64,000 bases of DNA. It comes from Brevundimonas bacteroides DSM 4726 (GTDB lineage Bacteria > Pseudomonadota > Alphaproteobacteria > Caulobacterales > Caulobacteraceae). Positions 19,055 through 27,961 of this stretch are shown here, one piece after another. The stretch lies in NCBI RefSeq assembly GCF_000701445.1, contig NZ_JNIX01000009.1, forward strand, positions 1 through 64,000, read 5' to 3'. The notes under the pieces are model-generated. The model did not search any database, was not told where the DNA came from, and saw only the letters and a list, made by a program, of their open reading frames with translations. The translations under genes and the position numbers were made by a program. Every line of letters begins with the position of its first letter. The first letter of the stretch is position 1.

Positions 19055-19689
19055 TGCGGATCACTTGGAAGGTCGCGACGTCGCTGGACGGCCGCATCGG
19101 CACGTCCACGGGCGAGAGCCAGTGGATCACGGGGCCGGAGTCACGGGCGCAGGGCCACCGGCTGCGCGCGGCGCACGACGCGGTTCTGGTCGGCGTCGAG
19201 ACGGTGCTGGCCGACGATCCGCGTCTGACCGTCCGGTTGCCCGAGGAGCCCGAACTGGAGGCGAAGCAGCCGCTGCGGGTCGTGCTGGACAGCAAGCTGA
19301 GGACGCCGTCCTTCGCGCGGATCGCAGCGGTGGGGACCTTGATCTTGACCACCCGCGATCCGATGCAGATCGGCCCGGCGGAGGTCGTTCGCGTCTCGGG
19401 CGACCAGAACAAGCGGCCCAGCGTCGAAGCCGTGGTCGAGACGCTGGCGGGACGCGGCGTGAAGAGCCTGATGATCGAGGGAGGAGGTCGGGTCGCGGCC
19501 TGCTTCGTCTCGGCCGGTCTGGTCGACGCCATCGAGTGGTTCCGGGCGCCGATCCTGCTGGGCGGCGATGGTCGGCCGGGCGTGGCGGCGCTGAACCTCG
19601 CACGGCTGGCGCATGCGCCGCAGTATCGCAGACTTGCGGTCGAGGTTCTGGGTGACGACCTGTGGGAACGCTACGAAAGGCGATCCTGA
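19054..19689 (+). CDS. ribD: RibD-type 5-amino-6-(5-phosphoribosylamino)uracil reductase, reductase domain only
   Basis: 211 residues; only the reductase half (RibD C-terminal domain) of the usual bifunctional protein of about 360 residues. The sequence starts directly with RITWKVATSLDGRIGTSTGE and WITGPESRAQGHRLRAAHDAVLVG, then DDPRLTVR, LRVVLDSKLRTP and the NADPH-domain end MIEGGGRVAACF. The zinc deaminase motifs (HAE, PC..C) are absent. Riboflavin synthesis therefore needs a separate deaminase encoded outside the window. Operon position between nrdR and ribE supports the role. I see no frameshift or upstream remnant of the missing half. Confidence 0.88.
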   Translation: MRITWKVATSLDGRIGTSTGESQWITGPESRAQGHRLRAAHDAVLVGVETVLADDPRLTVRLPEEPELEAKQPLRVVLDSKLRTPSFARIAAVGTLILTTRDPMQIGPAEVVRVSGDQNKRPSVEAVVETLAGRGVKSLMIEGGGRVAACFVSAGLVDAIEWFRAPILLGGDGRPGVAALNLARLAHAPQYRRLAVEVLGDDLWERYERRS

Positions 19690-19690
19690 G

Positions 19691-20281
19691 ATGTTCACCG
19701 GCATCATCACCGACATCGGCCGCGTCCGCGCGGTCGCTCAGACGGCGCGCGATCGGCGCTATGAGATCGAGACGGCGTGGGATACGTCGGGCATCGAGCT
19801 GGGCGCCTCCGTCAGCCATTCCGGCGTCTGCCTGACCGTCGTGGAAAAGGAACCCGGCTGGTTCGCGGTCGAGGTGTCGGGCGAGACCCTGTCGAAGACC
19901 ACGCTGGGCGCCTGGACGGCCGGGACGAAAGTCAACCTTGAGCGAGCGACGCGAGTTGGGGATGAACTGGGCGGCCACATCGTCTCCGGCCACGTCGACG
20001 GCCTGGGGCGGGTGGTCGAGATCACGCCGGAGGGCGGATCGCACCGCATCGTCATCGAGGCGCCCGAGCCGCTGCATCGCTTCATCGCCGCCAAGGGGTC
20101 GATCACGGTCGACGGCGTGTCCCTGACGGTCAACAGCGTCGAGGGCCGCCGCTTCGGCCTGAACATCATCCCGCACACCTGGGAGGCCACGACGCTGGGC
20201 CAGCTCCAGGTCGGCGACGCGGTCAATCTGGAGATCGACATGCTGGCCAGATACCTCGCCCGGTGGCAGGAGACCGCGTGA
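19691..20281 (+). CDS. ribE: Riboflavin synthase, alpha subunit
   Basis: Dismutates two 6,7-dimethyl-8-ribityllumazines into riboflavin. 196 residues with two tandem barrel repeats: MFTGIITDIG at the N-terminus, GASVSHSGVCLTV and GSITVDGVSLTV as the paired substrate-binding motifs, and GGHIVSGHVDG between them. Start at ATG 19691, immediately after ribD. Its TGA overlaps the ATG of ribBA (ATGA-type overlap), so translation is probably coupled. Confidence 0.96.
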   Translation: MFTGIITDIGRVRAVAQTARDRRYEIETAWDTSGIELGASVSHSGVCLTVVEKEPGWFAVEVSGETLSKTTLGAWTAGTKVNLERATRVGDELGGHIVSGHVDGLGRVVEITPEGGSHRIVIEAPEPLHRFIAAKGSITVDGVSLTVNSVEGRRFGLNIIPHTWEATTLGQLQVGDAVNLEIDMLARYLARWQETA

Positions 20282-21414
20282 TGCACCTCGTAGCCAGCCA
20301 GACCGACAGTCCGATCAGCCCGATCGAGGACATCCTGGAGGACGCCCGCAACGGTCGCCCCTACATCCTGGTCGACGCCGAGGACCGGGAGAACGAGGGC
20401 GACGTCATCATCCCGGCCCAGTTCGCCACGCCCGACCAGATCAACTTCATGGCCCGCCACGCGCGGGGCCTGATCTGCCTGGCCATTACGTCCGAGCGGG
20501 CCCGCTCGTTGCGCCTGCCGCCCATGGCCGCCGAGAACCGCACCAGCATGGGCACAGCCTTCACCGTCTCGATCGAGGCGAGGGAAGGGGTCACGACCGG
20601 CATCAGCGCGGCGGATCGCGCCCGCACCATCCAGGTCGCGGTCGATCCGATGAAGGGGGCCGACGACATCGTATCGCCGGGCCACGTCTTCCCGCTGGTC
20701 GCGCGCGACGGCGGCGTCCTGGTCCGCACCGGCCACACGGAGGCCGCGGTCGACATCAGCCGCATGGCCGGTCTGACGCCCGCCGGCGTGATCTGCGAGA
20801 TCATGAACGACGACGGCACCATGGCGCGCCTGCCGGACCTGATCGCCTTCGCCCAGCTGCATGGCTTGAAGATCGGCACCATCGCCGATCTGATCGCCTA
20901 TCGCCGCCGCACCGAGCGGTTCGTCGAGCGCGTGATGGATACCCCGTTCGAGAGCGTCCACGGCGGGCCGTTCCGCCTGATGCTCTATCGGAACACCATC
21001 GAGGGGGCCGAGCACGTCGCTCTGATCCACGGCAAGATCGAGCCGGGCAAGCCGACCCTGGTACGCATGCATCAGGTCGATTTCGCCGCCGACCTGCTGG
21101 GCCATGTCGAGGCGCGTCAAAGCTACATTCCCAACGCCCTGAAGACGATCACCGATCATGACGGAGCCGGCGTCGTCGTATTCCTGCGCGACCCGACCCT
21201 TCAGGGTCTGGCCGAGCGGCTCTCCGGCGCGGACAAGCCCGTGGCCATCGACCGATCCTTGCGAAACTACGGCGTCGGCGCGCAGATCCTTCTGGATCTC
21301 GGCGTGCGTGACATGATCGTGATGAGCTCCAGCCGACCCGAGCCTGCCGCGATCGAGGGATACGGCCTCAACATCGTCGGCTGGCGCACCATGGACGGAG
21401 AAGACCCATCCTGA
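20281..21414 (+). CDS. ribBA: 3,4-dihydroxy-2-butanone 4-phosphate synthase with GTP cyclohydrolase II-like C-terminus
   Basis: 377 residues. The N-terminal domain (1-200) is an intact DHBP synthase: [18 protein letters not shown] carries the metal/acid loop, and [11 protein letters not shown] and MNDDGTMAR are conserved. The C-terminal domain (205-370) has the GTP cyclohydrolase II fold ([26 protein letters not shown]), but the stretch where the zinc cysteines should be reads [15 protein letters not shown], with no Cys. That half is therefore probably not a zinc GTP cyclohydrolase. This pattern is known from other alphaproteobacterial RibBA proteins. The stop overlaps the proposed CTG start of ribH. 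Confidence 0.92.
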   Translation: MHLVASQTDSPISPIEDILEDARNGRPYILVDAEDRENEGDVIIPAQFATPDQINFMARHARGLICLAITSERARSLRLPPMAAENRTSMGTAFTVSIEAREGVTTGISAADRARTIQVAVDPMKGADDIVSPGHVFPLVARDGGVLVRTGHTEAAVDISRMAGLTPAGVICEIMNDDGTMARLPDLIAFAQLHGLKIGTIADLIAYRRRTERFVERVMDTPFESVHGGPFRLMLYRNTIEGAEHVALIHGKIEPGKPTLVRMHQVDFAADLLGHVEARQSYIPNALKTITDHDGAGVVVFLRDPTLQGLAERLSGADKPVAIDRSLRNYGVGAQILLDLGVRDMIVMSSSRPEPAAIEGYGLNIVGWRTMDGEDPS

Positions 21415-21872
21415 CCGAAGCTCCCCGCGTCCTCATCGTCGAGGCGCGCTTCTATGACGACCTGGCCGACGCCCTGCTGGAGGGCGCCAAGGACGCGCTG
21501 AAGGCGCGCGGGGCGACCTTCGACGTCGTCACCGTGCCGGGCGCGCTGGAGATCCCGCCGGCCATCGCGCTCGCCGAAGAGGCCGGCAAGTTCCCGACCG
21601 CGCCGCGCTACGACGGCTATGTCGCGCTGGGCGTCGTCATCCGCGGCGAGACCTATCACTTCGAGATCGTGTCGGATCAGTCGGCGGCCGGCATCATGAC
21701 GCTGGGCACGCGCGGGCTGATCATCGGCAACGGCGTCCTGACCGTCGAGGACGAGGCCCAGGCCTGGGCTCGTGCGCGGCTTAGCGAGGGCGACAAGGGT
21801 GGCGGGGCGGCGCGCGCCTGCATGGACCTGATTGAACTCAAGCGCCGTTTGCGCCTAGGGCTGCACGGATGA
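21411..21872 (+). CDS. ribH: 6,7-dimethyl-8-ribityllumazine synthase, CTG start
   Basis: 153 residues, the usual length. [20 protein letters not shown] is the conserved N-terminal strand-helix, then [30 protein letters not shown] (catalytic His) and ending [16 protein letters not shown]. The frame has no ATG, GTG or TTG upstream of these residues. The first conventional start (GTG 21534) would delete 41 conserved residues. CTG at 21411 overlaps the ribBA stop (CTGA) and has GGAGAAG 7 nt upstream, so I take CTG as the start; a sequencing error is the alternative. Forms icosahedral or pentameric assemblies with RibE in many bacteria. Confidence 0.88.
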   Translation: MTEAPRVLIVEARFYDDLADALLEGAKDALKARGATFDVVTVPGALEIPPAIALAEEAGKFPTAPRYDGYVALGVVIRGETYHFEIVSDQSAAGIMTLGTRGLIIGNGVLTVEDEAQAWARARLSEGDKGGGAARACMDLIELKRRLRLGLHG

Positions 21873-22408
21873 GCGAGCCCGCGTCCCCCAACTCCATTGC
21901 GTCCGTCCTGGAGCAACTGGCCGAGGCCGAAGCCGCGCGCGCCGAGCCGCAACTGACCAGCCGCCAGCGCCGGGCCCGGACCGTAGCGCGCCTGGCGGCC
22001 GTGCAGGCGCTCTACCAGATGGAGCTGGCCGGGGAGGGGGTCGAGACCGTCATCTCAGAGTTCGAGAACCACCGCTTCGACGCCCAGATCGAGGGCGAGA
22101 TGCTGGCCGAAGCCGACGAGGACTGGTTCGCCGAGATCGTGCGCGGCGTGGTCACCAGCCAGCGCGGCATTGACACTGCGGTGAAGGCGCGTCTGGCGTC
22201 GAACTGGCGGCTGGAGCGGCTGGACGCCACGTTGCGCGCGCTTCTGCGCTGCGGGGCCTGGGAGCTGATGGAGCGTCCGAAGGTGCCCAGGGAGATCGTA
22301 ATCGACGAATACGTCGAGCTGGCAAAGGCCTTCTTCGACGAGGCCGAGGCCAAGTTCGTCAACGCCGCACTGGACGGCGTCGCCCGCGACGTTCGGCCGA
22401 AGGACTGA
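21869..22408 (+). CDS. nusB: Transcription antitermination factor NusB
   Basis: 179 residues; longer than the E. coli form because of an Ala/Glu-rich N-terminus of about 30. [21 protein letters not shown] begins the NusB helical bundle at about 34; [28 protein letters not shown] and [13 protein letters not shown] are the conserved core. It pairs with NusE (S10) on boxA during rRNA transcription. Start ATG overlaps the ribH stop (ATGA). Its place between ribH and thiL is conserved. Confidence 0.95.
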   Translation: MSEPASPNSIASVLEQLAEAEAARAEPQLTSRQRRARTVARLAAVQALYQMELAGEGVETVISEFENHRFDAQIEGEMLAEADEDWFAEIVRGVVTSQRGIDTAVKARLASNWRLERLDATLRALLRCGAWELMERPKVPREIVIDEYVELAKAFFDEAEAKFVNAALDGVARDVRPKD

Positions 22409-22412
22409 CGCC

Positions 22413-23405
22413 GTGCCCGCCGTCGACGTCGCCGGCGAATTCGAGACCATCGAGCGGCTGCTGAGGCCGCTGGCCCATCCGGACTATGCGCGAAAACTCG
22501 CCGACGACGTGGCGGTGCTGCCGTCGCGTCCGGGGTTCGACCTTGTCCTGACCAAGGACGCGATCGTCGAAGGCGTCCATTTCCTGCCGGACGATCCGCT
22601 GGACACGGTGGCGCAGAAGCTGATGCGGACCAACCTGTCCGATCTGGCCGCCAAGGGCGCAGAGGCGTTCGGCTATCTGCTGGCGTGCCAATGGTCCGAG
22701 CGTTGTGGCTGGCCGGAGCGGGAGGCGTTCGCGGCAGGCTTGGCGGTCGATCAGAAGGCCTTCGGAGTACGCCTGCTGGGCGGCGACACGGCCGTGACGC
22801 CCGGCCCAGCGAGTTTTTCAGCGACTTTGCTGGGATGGGTTCCAAAAGGCGGGGCACCCGCGCGATCCGGCGCCCGGCCCGGCGACGCCGTCTATGTCAC
22901 GGGCACGATCGGCGACGGCTGGCTGGGTCTGCAGGCGGCGCAAGGTCGGCTGTCGCTGGATCCTGAGCGTGTCGCGGCCCTGGCCGAACATTATCGCAGA
23001 CCCGTTCCGCGCCTGGAGTTCGGCCAGGCGGTCCGGGGGCTGGTCGGAGCCATGATGGACGTGTCCGACGGCCTGGTCGCCGACGCCTGCCACATCGCGC
23101 GGGCCAGCGGCGTGGGACTGGAGCTCGATCTCGAGGTCACTCCGTTGTCGGCGGCGGCGCACGCCTGGTTCGACAACCGGATCGACGCCGAGGCGGCGAT
23201 GGAGAAGCTGGTCACAGGCGGGGACGACTACGAACTGTTGCTGACCGCATCGGAGCGTGAGGAGGCGGCGCTGAGGCGGGAGGCGGACCGGCTGCGGCTG
23301 CGGCTGACCCGCATCGGGCGCGTCGTGTCCGGCGCGGGGGTGGAGGCGCGGTATCTGGGCAAGTCGCTGAGGATCGACCACGGCGGCTGGACCCACGGCG
23401 GGTAG
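22413..23405 (+). CDS. thiL: Thiamine-monophosphate kinase
   Basis: Last step of thiamin diphosphate synthesis: ATP-dependent phosphorylation of TMP. 330 residues, start GTG 22413. EFETIERLLRPL at the N-terminus; DDVAVL and TKDAIVEGVHF are metal and substrate motifs; LGGDTAVTPG, MDVSDGLVADA and VTGGDDYELLL are the PurM/ThiL-superfamily blocks. It closes the nrdR-rib-nusB-thiL run, 4 nt after nusB. thiS-thiG lie elsewhere in the window (56.3 kb). Confidence 0.95.
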   Translation: MPAVDVAGEFETIERLLRPLAHPDYARKLADDVAVLPSRPGFDLVLTKDAIVEGVHFLPDDPLDTVAQKLMRTNLSDLAAKGAEAFGYLLACQWSERCGWPEREAFAAGLAVDQKAFGVRLLGGDTAVTPGPASFSATLLGWVPKGGAPARSGARPGDAVYVTGTIGDGWLGLQAAQGRLSLDPERVAALAEHYRRPVPRLEFGQAVRGLVGAMMDVSDGLVADACHIARASGVGLELDLEVTPLSAAAHAWFDNRIDAEAAMEKLVTGGDDYELLLTASEREEAALRREADRLRLRLTRIGRVVSGAGVEARYLGKSLRIDHGGWTHGG

Positions 23406-23442
23406 CAACAGAATCTCAAACCCTCTCTGGCAGTGTGCCGAC

Positions 23443-23877
23443 ATGCGCCGCAGAGATCTCTTCGCCCTGGGAACCCTCGCCGTCGCCGCGACCGCGGCGG
23501 GCAGCGCCTCTGCGGGCGGCCCGACATCGTCGTCGGGAACAGTCGCGCCGTCGCTGAACATCGCCGGTGTGGGCGTGCCGATCATCGCGGGCGGACGCAT
23601 CCGCAACTACGTCTTCGTCACCCTGCGCCTGACCCTTGGATCCGGTCAGACGCCGGAGATGATGAGGGCCAAGGAGCCCTACTACCGCGACGCCCTGGTC
23701 CGTCAGGCGCACCGGACGCCGTTCGTCCTCGCCGACGACTGGACCCGCGTCGATTCGGAGGCGATCAGCGCCTGGCTGATGCGCGCCGCTCCGGCGATCT
23801 CGGGAGCGGGCTCGATCGCCTCGGCCGAGGTCGCCTTGCAGACGCCGCGTCGGCGCACAGGCGTTCGCTCGACCTGA
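23443..23877 (+). CDS. Tat-type exported protein of unknown function
   Basis: 144 residues. The N-terminus RRRDLFALGTLAVAATAAG has the twin-arginine pattern followed by a hydrophobic stretch and an Ala cleavage site. The mature part has a beta strand (YVFVTLRLTLG), a helix with KEPYYRDALVRQAHRTPF, and a final strand IASAEVALQTP. That order of elements loosely recalls FliL, but there is no membrane anchor of the FliL type and I would not assign it. It starts 37 nt after thiL on the same strand and could be the last gene of that unit. Confidence 0.75.
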   Translation: MRRRDLFALGTLAVAATAAGSASAGGPTSSSGTVAPSLNIAGVGVPIIAGGRIRNYVFVTLRLTLGSGQTPEMMRAKEPYYRDALVRQAHRTPFVLADDWTRVDSEAISAWLMRAAPAISGAGSIASAEVALQTPRRRTGVRST

Positions 23878-24080
23878 CGGTCCCCGGCAAAAACCCCAGC
23901 CTGACAGCAAAAGCCCGGTTGCGCCCATCCGCCGCATGCGGCACGGTTTGGCCGCAATTCCCGCTGGGGCGCACTCAGGCGCCCTGACGCGCACGGGGGG
24001 ACCGGAAGGCGGAAAGAGGCGAACAACGCCCGCCGCGCCAAGGGTCCGCGCGCCCAAATGCATTAGGTATGGAAACGCCA

Positions 24081-26228
24081 ATGACGAACTACTTGTGGCT
24101 AGTGATAGCCGCGGGCGCCCTGGGGGTCCTGTACGGGCTCATCCAGACGGCCGCCCTGATGAAGGCCGACACCGGCAACGACAAGATGCGAGAAATCGCC
24201 GCCGCCATCCAGGAAGGGGCCTCGGCCTATCTGCGGCGGCAGTACACCACCATCGGCATGGTCGGCGTGGTCATCCTGATCGCGGCCTGGCTGCTGATCG
24301 GACCCTACGCCGCCATCGGCTTCGTGATCGGGGCCGTGCTGTCGGGTCTGGCCGGGTTCGCCGGCATGCTGATCTCGGTCCGCGCCAATGTCCGCACGGC
24401 GCACGCCGCCTCGATCAGCCTGTCCAAGGGTCTGGACCTGGCGTTCCGCTCGGGCGCCATCACCGGCATGTTCGTGGCGGGCGGCGCGCTCCTCGGCGTC
24501 GCGGGCTACTATGGCGTCCTGACCGAGGTGCTGGGGCTGGAATCGACGGGCCGCGAGGTCATCGACGGCCTGGTGGCCCTGGGCTTTGGCGCCTCCCTGA
24601 TCTCCATCTTCGCGCGTCTGGGCGGCGGCATCTTCACCAAGGGCGCCGACGTGGGCGGCGACATGGTGGGCAAGGTCGAGGCCGGCATCCCCGAGGATGA
24701 TCCCAGGAACGCCGCCACGATCGCCGACAACGTGGGCGACAACGTCGGCGACTGCGCCGGCATGGCGGCCGACCTGTTCGAGACCTATGCGGTGACGACG
24801 GTGGCCACCATGGTGCTGGCGGCCATCTTCTTCCGCGGCCAGCCCTATGTGGACGTGCTGATGCTGCTGCCGCTGGCCATCTGCGGCGTCTGCATCGTCA
24901 CCTCGATCATCGGCGCCTTCTTCGTGCGCCTCGGCAAGAGCAACAACATCATGGGCGCCCTGTATCAGGGCCTGATCGTCACCGGCGTCCTGTCGGTCGG
25001 CGCGGTCTGGTGGGTCATCAATACGATGGTTACCGGTCCGGTCGTGACGACCAGCGGCCTGCAGATCGAGCCCATGGCGCTTTTCTGGTCCGGCCTCGTC
25101 GGTCTGATCGTGACCGCCGCCATCGTGGTGATCACCGAATACTACACCGGCTCGAACTTCCGGCCGGTGCGCTCTGTGGCCAACGCCTCGGTCTCGGGGC
25201 ATGGCACCAACGTGATCCAGGGCCTGGCCGTGTCGCTGGAGGCCACCGCGCTTCCGGCGCTGGTGATCATCGTCGGCATCATCGTGAGCTTCCAGTTGGC
25301 CGGCCTGTTCGGCGTGGCCATCGCCACCACGACCATGCTGGGCGTGGCGGGGATGATCGTGGCGCTGGACGCCTTCGGACCCGTGACCGACAACGCCGGC
25401 GGCATCGCCGAGATGGCGGGCCTGCCGTCGGAGGTGCGTCATTCGACCGACGCTCTGGACGCCGTGGGCAACACGACCAAGGCTGTGACCAAGGGCTATG
25501 CGATCGGTTCGGCGGGTCTCGGCGCGCTGGTGCTGTTCGCGGCCTATACGTCGGACCTGCAGTACTTCGCCTCCAACCCGGCGGAGTATCCCTTCTTCGC
25601 CAACATGGGCGTGGTCGCCTTCGACCTGACCAACCCCTACGTCGTAGTCGGCCTGCTGTTCGGGGGGCTTCTGCCTTTCCTGTTCGGCGGCATGTCGATG
25701 ATGGCCGTGGGCCGGGCGGCCGAATCGGTCGTCGCCGAGGTGCGGCGCCAGTTCCGCGAGAACCCCGGCATCATGACCTATGAGGTCAAACCGGAGTACG
25801 GCCGGGCGGTCGACATCCTGACCAGGGCGGCGATCCGCGAAATGATCGTGCCGTCGCTCCTGCCGGTGCTGTCGCCGATCGTGTTGTTCGTCGCGGTCCT
25901 GTTCATTTCGGACAAGGCCAACGCCTTCGCCGCGCTGGGCGCCATGCTGATGGGCGTCATCGTCACCGGCCTGTTCGTCGCGGTCTCCATGACCTCGGGC
26001 GGCGGCGCCTGGGACAACGCCAAGAAGGTCATCGAGGAAGGCTTCACCGACAAGAACGGCGTCCTCCACGGCAAGGGCTCCGAAGCCCACAAAGCCGCGG
26101 TGACGGGCGATACGGTCGGCGATCCCTACAAGGATACGTCCGGTCCGGCGGTGAACCCGATGATCAAGATCACCAACATCGTGGCGCTCCTGCTGCTGGC
26201 GGTGCTGGCGAGCGGGACCATCGGCTGA
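24081..26228 (+). CDS. hppA: K+-insensitive membrane-bound pyrophosphatase (proton pump)
   Basis: 715 residues with about 16 hydrophobic segments. PPi hydrolysis drives H+ export across the inner membrane. The PPi/Mg loop is [20 protein letters not shown] near 200, then [35 protein letters not shown] carries Lys where K+-dependent enzymes have Ala, marking the K+-independent class. ATG 24081 is preferred because GGAA lies 7 nt upstream; ATG 24069 would add four residues with poor spacing. Single-gene transcript ending at a strong terminator. It may relieve PPi from biosynthesis and conserve energy. Confidence 0.96.
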   Translation: MTNYLWLVIAAGALGVLYGLIQTAALMKADTGNDKMREIAAAIQEGASAYLRRQYTTIGMVGVVILIAAWLLIGPYAAIGFVIGAVLSGLAGFAGMLISVRANVRTAHAASISLSKGLDLAFRSGAITGMFVAGGALLGVAGYYGVLTEVLGLESTGREVIDGLVALGFGASLISIFARLGGGIFTKGADVGGDMVGKVEAGIPEDDPRNAATIADNVGDNVGDCAGMAADLFETYAVTTVATMVLAAIFFRGQPYVDVLMLLPLAICGVCIVTSIIGAFFVRLGKSNNIMGALYQGLIVTGVLSVGAVWWVINTMVTGPVVTTSGLQIEPMALFWSGLVGLIVTAAIVVITEYYTGSNFRPVRSVANASVSGHGTNVIQGLAVSLEATALPALVIIVGIIVSFQLAGLFGVAIATTTMLGVAGMIVALDAFGPVTDNAGGIAEMAGLPSEVRHSTDALDAVGNTTKAVTKGYAIGSAGLGALVLFAAYTSDLQYFASNPAEYPFFANMGVVAFDLTNPYVVVGLLFGGLLPFLFGGMSMMAVGRAAESVVAEVRRQFRENPGIMTYEVKPEYGRAVDILTRAAIREMIVPSLLPVLSPIVLFVAVLFISDKANAFAALGAMLMGVIVTGLFVAVSMTSGGGAWDNAKKVIEEGFTDKNGVLHGKGSEAHKAAVTGDTVGDPYKDTSGPAVNPMIKITNIVALLLLAVLASGTIG

Positions 26229-26253
26229 CGTCACGGCCCGCCGGAACGAAAGA

Positions 26254-26290
26254 CGCCCCGGAGAGCGATCTCCGGGGCGCTCTTCTTTTT
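26254..26290 (+). terminator. Rho-independent terminator after hppA
   Basis: Eleven-base stem CGCCCCGGAGA / TCTCCGGGGCG closed by a GCGA (GNRA) loop, followed by TCTTCTTTTT. It lies between the convergent hppA and bamE genes. Confidence 0.9.
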
Positions 26291-26305
26291 GGATCGCTAC
26301 CGGGA

Positions 26306-26782
26306 TCAGTCCGGCCGGCGCTGGCCGGGGACATCCTCGTCCGTGCGGGGCAGCTGGCCGCGGCCGACGTTGCCCAGCAGCTGTTCGATGACGGTCAGCT
26401 CGCGGCCCCGCGTCGGGGTCTCGCGGCCGTTCATGGCGACCTGGTGGCCATCCTCGAGGCCCAGAGTGCGGACTTCGGCGACCTTGTCGTCGGCGGCGAA
26501 GGTGATGGCGGTCACGGAGCGCTGCGACACCTGAGGGCGGTTGTAGGTGTACCGCTCGGTCGTCTGGCTGATGTAGTACCAGATGTTCTCTTCGAAGGTG
26601 GACGTGGCCGAGGGCGAGCCCAGCTGGGCCAGAACGGTCGACTTGGTGTCCTCGCCGACCTTGATCTCGGCCGGGGCGACTTCGACGATCTGGAAGCCGT
26701 GGGTGCCGACCACGGGGGCGCAAGCCGAAGCGGCGGCGCCGAGGGCGGTCACGAGAGCCAGGGTGGCGGCGGCTTTGTTCAT
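26306..26782 (-). CDS. bamE: Outer membrane assembly lipoprotein BamE (SmpA/OmlA)
   Basis: 158 residues from the ATG at 26782. The signal peptide ends in the lipobox AASAC (Cys21). The SmpA/OmlA core follows: PAEIKVGEDTKSTVLAQLGS, then SPSATSTFEENIWYYISQ and VTAITFAADDKVAEV. BamE is a lipoprotein of the BAM complex that folds outer-membrane beta barrels. A Pro/Arg-rich tail after about 135 is longer than in enterics and common in this order. It is divergent from the bc1-chaperone gene, as seen in other alphaproteobacteria. Confidence 0.92.
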   Translation of the reverse strand: MNKAAATLALVTALGAAASACAPVVGTHGFQIVEVAPAEIKVGEDTKSTVLAQLGSPSATSTFEENIWYYISQTTERYTYNRPQVSQRSVTAITFAADDKVAEVRTLGLEDGHQVAMNGRETPTRGRELTVIEQLLGNVGRGQLPRTDEDVPGQRRPD

Positions 26783-26874
26783 GGATCGGAGCGCCTGCGA
26801 CAAAACAAGGTCTTTGACCTAGACGGACCCGCGTCCTAGTTCAACGGCGCGGCGGAAAAGGGGCCGCAATACCC

Positions 26875-27402
26875 ATGCTCCAGAAACTGTTCCGCGTCCG
26901 GCCCAACGATCGCATCGGCCTAGACCTGTATGCCAAGACGGTCGAGCAGGCCCGCGATCCGGCGTTCTTCACCGATCTTGGGGTAGCCGATGAGATCGAC
27001 GCGCGCTTCGAGCTCTATACGCTTCATATCCTGCTGCTGATCCTGCGTCTGCGCGACGAGGGCGAGGCCGGGGCCGAGATCGCCCAGGACCTGTTCGACG
27101 TCTACGTGTCGGCGCTCGACAACGCATTGCGCGAACTGGGCGTGCATGACGTCACGGTCGGCAAGAAGATGCGCAAGCTGGGCGAGGCGCTTTACGGACG
27201 GATGACCGCCTACGAGGGGCCGGTCCGGGCAGCGGACAAGGCGGCGCTCGCCGAAGCCCTGTCGCGCAACGTCTATTCCGGAGCCGCCGGCGAGACCGGC
27301 GAGCGGCTGGCCGACTACGCCCTGCGAGCGCGGGTGGGGCTGGCCGGCCAATCTCTGAAGCAGGTGCTGGCCCGACCGGCCTGGGCGGAGGTCGCGGCGT
27401 GA
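26875..27402 (+). CDS. Ubiquinol-cytochrome c chaperone family protein
   Basis: 175 residues, all-helical. Family landmarks are YAKTVEQARDPAFFTDLGV near 20, then ARFELYTLHILLLILRLR, QDLFDVYVSALDNALRELGV, and VGKKMRKLGEALYGRM. It is the bacterial relative of mitochondrial Cbp3, which helps assemble the cytochrome bc1 complex. Its position between bamE and the yceD gene is conserved in alphaproteobacteria. Its stop overlaps the next GTG start (GTGA). Confidence 0.92.
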   Translation: MLQKLFRVRPNDRIGLDLYAKTVEQARDPAFFTDLGVADEIDARFELYTLHILLLILRLRDEGEAGAEIAQDLFDVYVSALDNALRELGVHDVTVGKKMRKLGEALYGRMTAYEGPVRAADKAALAEALSRNVYSGAAGETGERLADYALRARVGLAGQSLKQVLARPAWAEVAA

Positions 27403-27917
27403 ACCCGGATCATCGATTGCCCTTCAGCGAGATCCTGCGCGTCAACGAGATCGGCGCGGGCGTGACCCGGCGGCTGGTCCCGGACGAGGCGGTGCGGGGC
27501 CGGATCATCAAGGCGCTGGACCTGGCATCGCTCAAGAGCCTCGAAAGCGAAATCACGGTCACCCCGGCCCATATCGGCTGGACCCTGTCCGGCTGGGTCC
27601 GGGCGGAGGCTGAACAAGTCTGCGGAATCACGCTGGAGCCGCTTCCGGTCAGCGTCGACGAGCGATTCTCCGTCGATCTGGTCGAGGAAGCCGATGCGGC
27701 CTCCGAGGTCGAGGTCACGCTGGAAGACGATTCGCCCGACGTGATCGAGGAAGGTCGCATCGATCTGGGCCAATACGCGGTTGAGCAGTTCGCCCTGGCG
27801 CTCGATCCCTTCCCGAGGAAACCCGGCGCGGAGTTTGTCCAGCCGGAGGAGCCGGCGGAAATCTCGCCCTTCGCTGTGCTGAAGCAGCTTCGCGCGGCCC
27901 AAGACGGAAAAAGCTGA
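27399..27917 (+). CDS. DUF177 (YceD) family protein
   Basis: 172 residues, start GTG 27399 overlapping the previous stop. A YceD core is seen in ESEITVTPAHIGWTLSGWVRAEAEQVCGI and in the C-terminal IDLGQYAVEQFALALDPFPR; the tail SPFAVLKQLR is the common ending. The family is linked to 23S rRNA accumulation in chloroplasts and is usually encoded with rpmF and plsX. rpmF is not present in the short gap before plsX here. Confidence 0.9.
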   Translation: MNPDHRLPFSEILRVNEIGAGVTRRLVPDEAVRGRIIKALDLASLKSLESEITVTPAHIGWTLSGWVRAEAEQVCGITLEPLPVSVDERFSVDLVEEADAASEVEVTLEDDSPDVIEEGRIDLGQYAVEQFALALDPFPRKPGAEFVQPEEPAEISPFAVLKQLRAAQDGKS

Positions 27918-27961
27918 CGCAACGTCGGCCCCGATTGCATCCGTCCGGCGGGGCGGTATCC

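Noticed and set aside
24099..26723. An 874-codon frame on the - strand opposite hppA
   Set aside because: Shadow of hppA; His/Asp/Gly/Arg-rich low-complexity translation, no ribosome-binding site and no recognisable motif.
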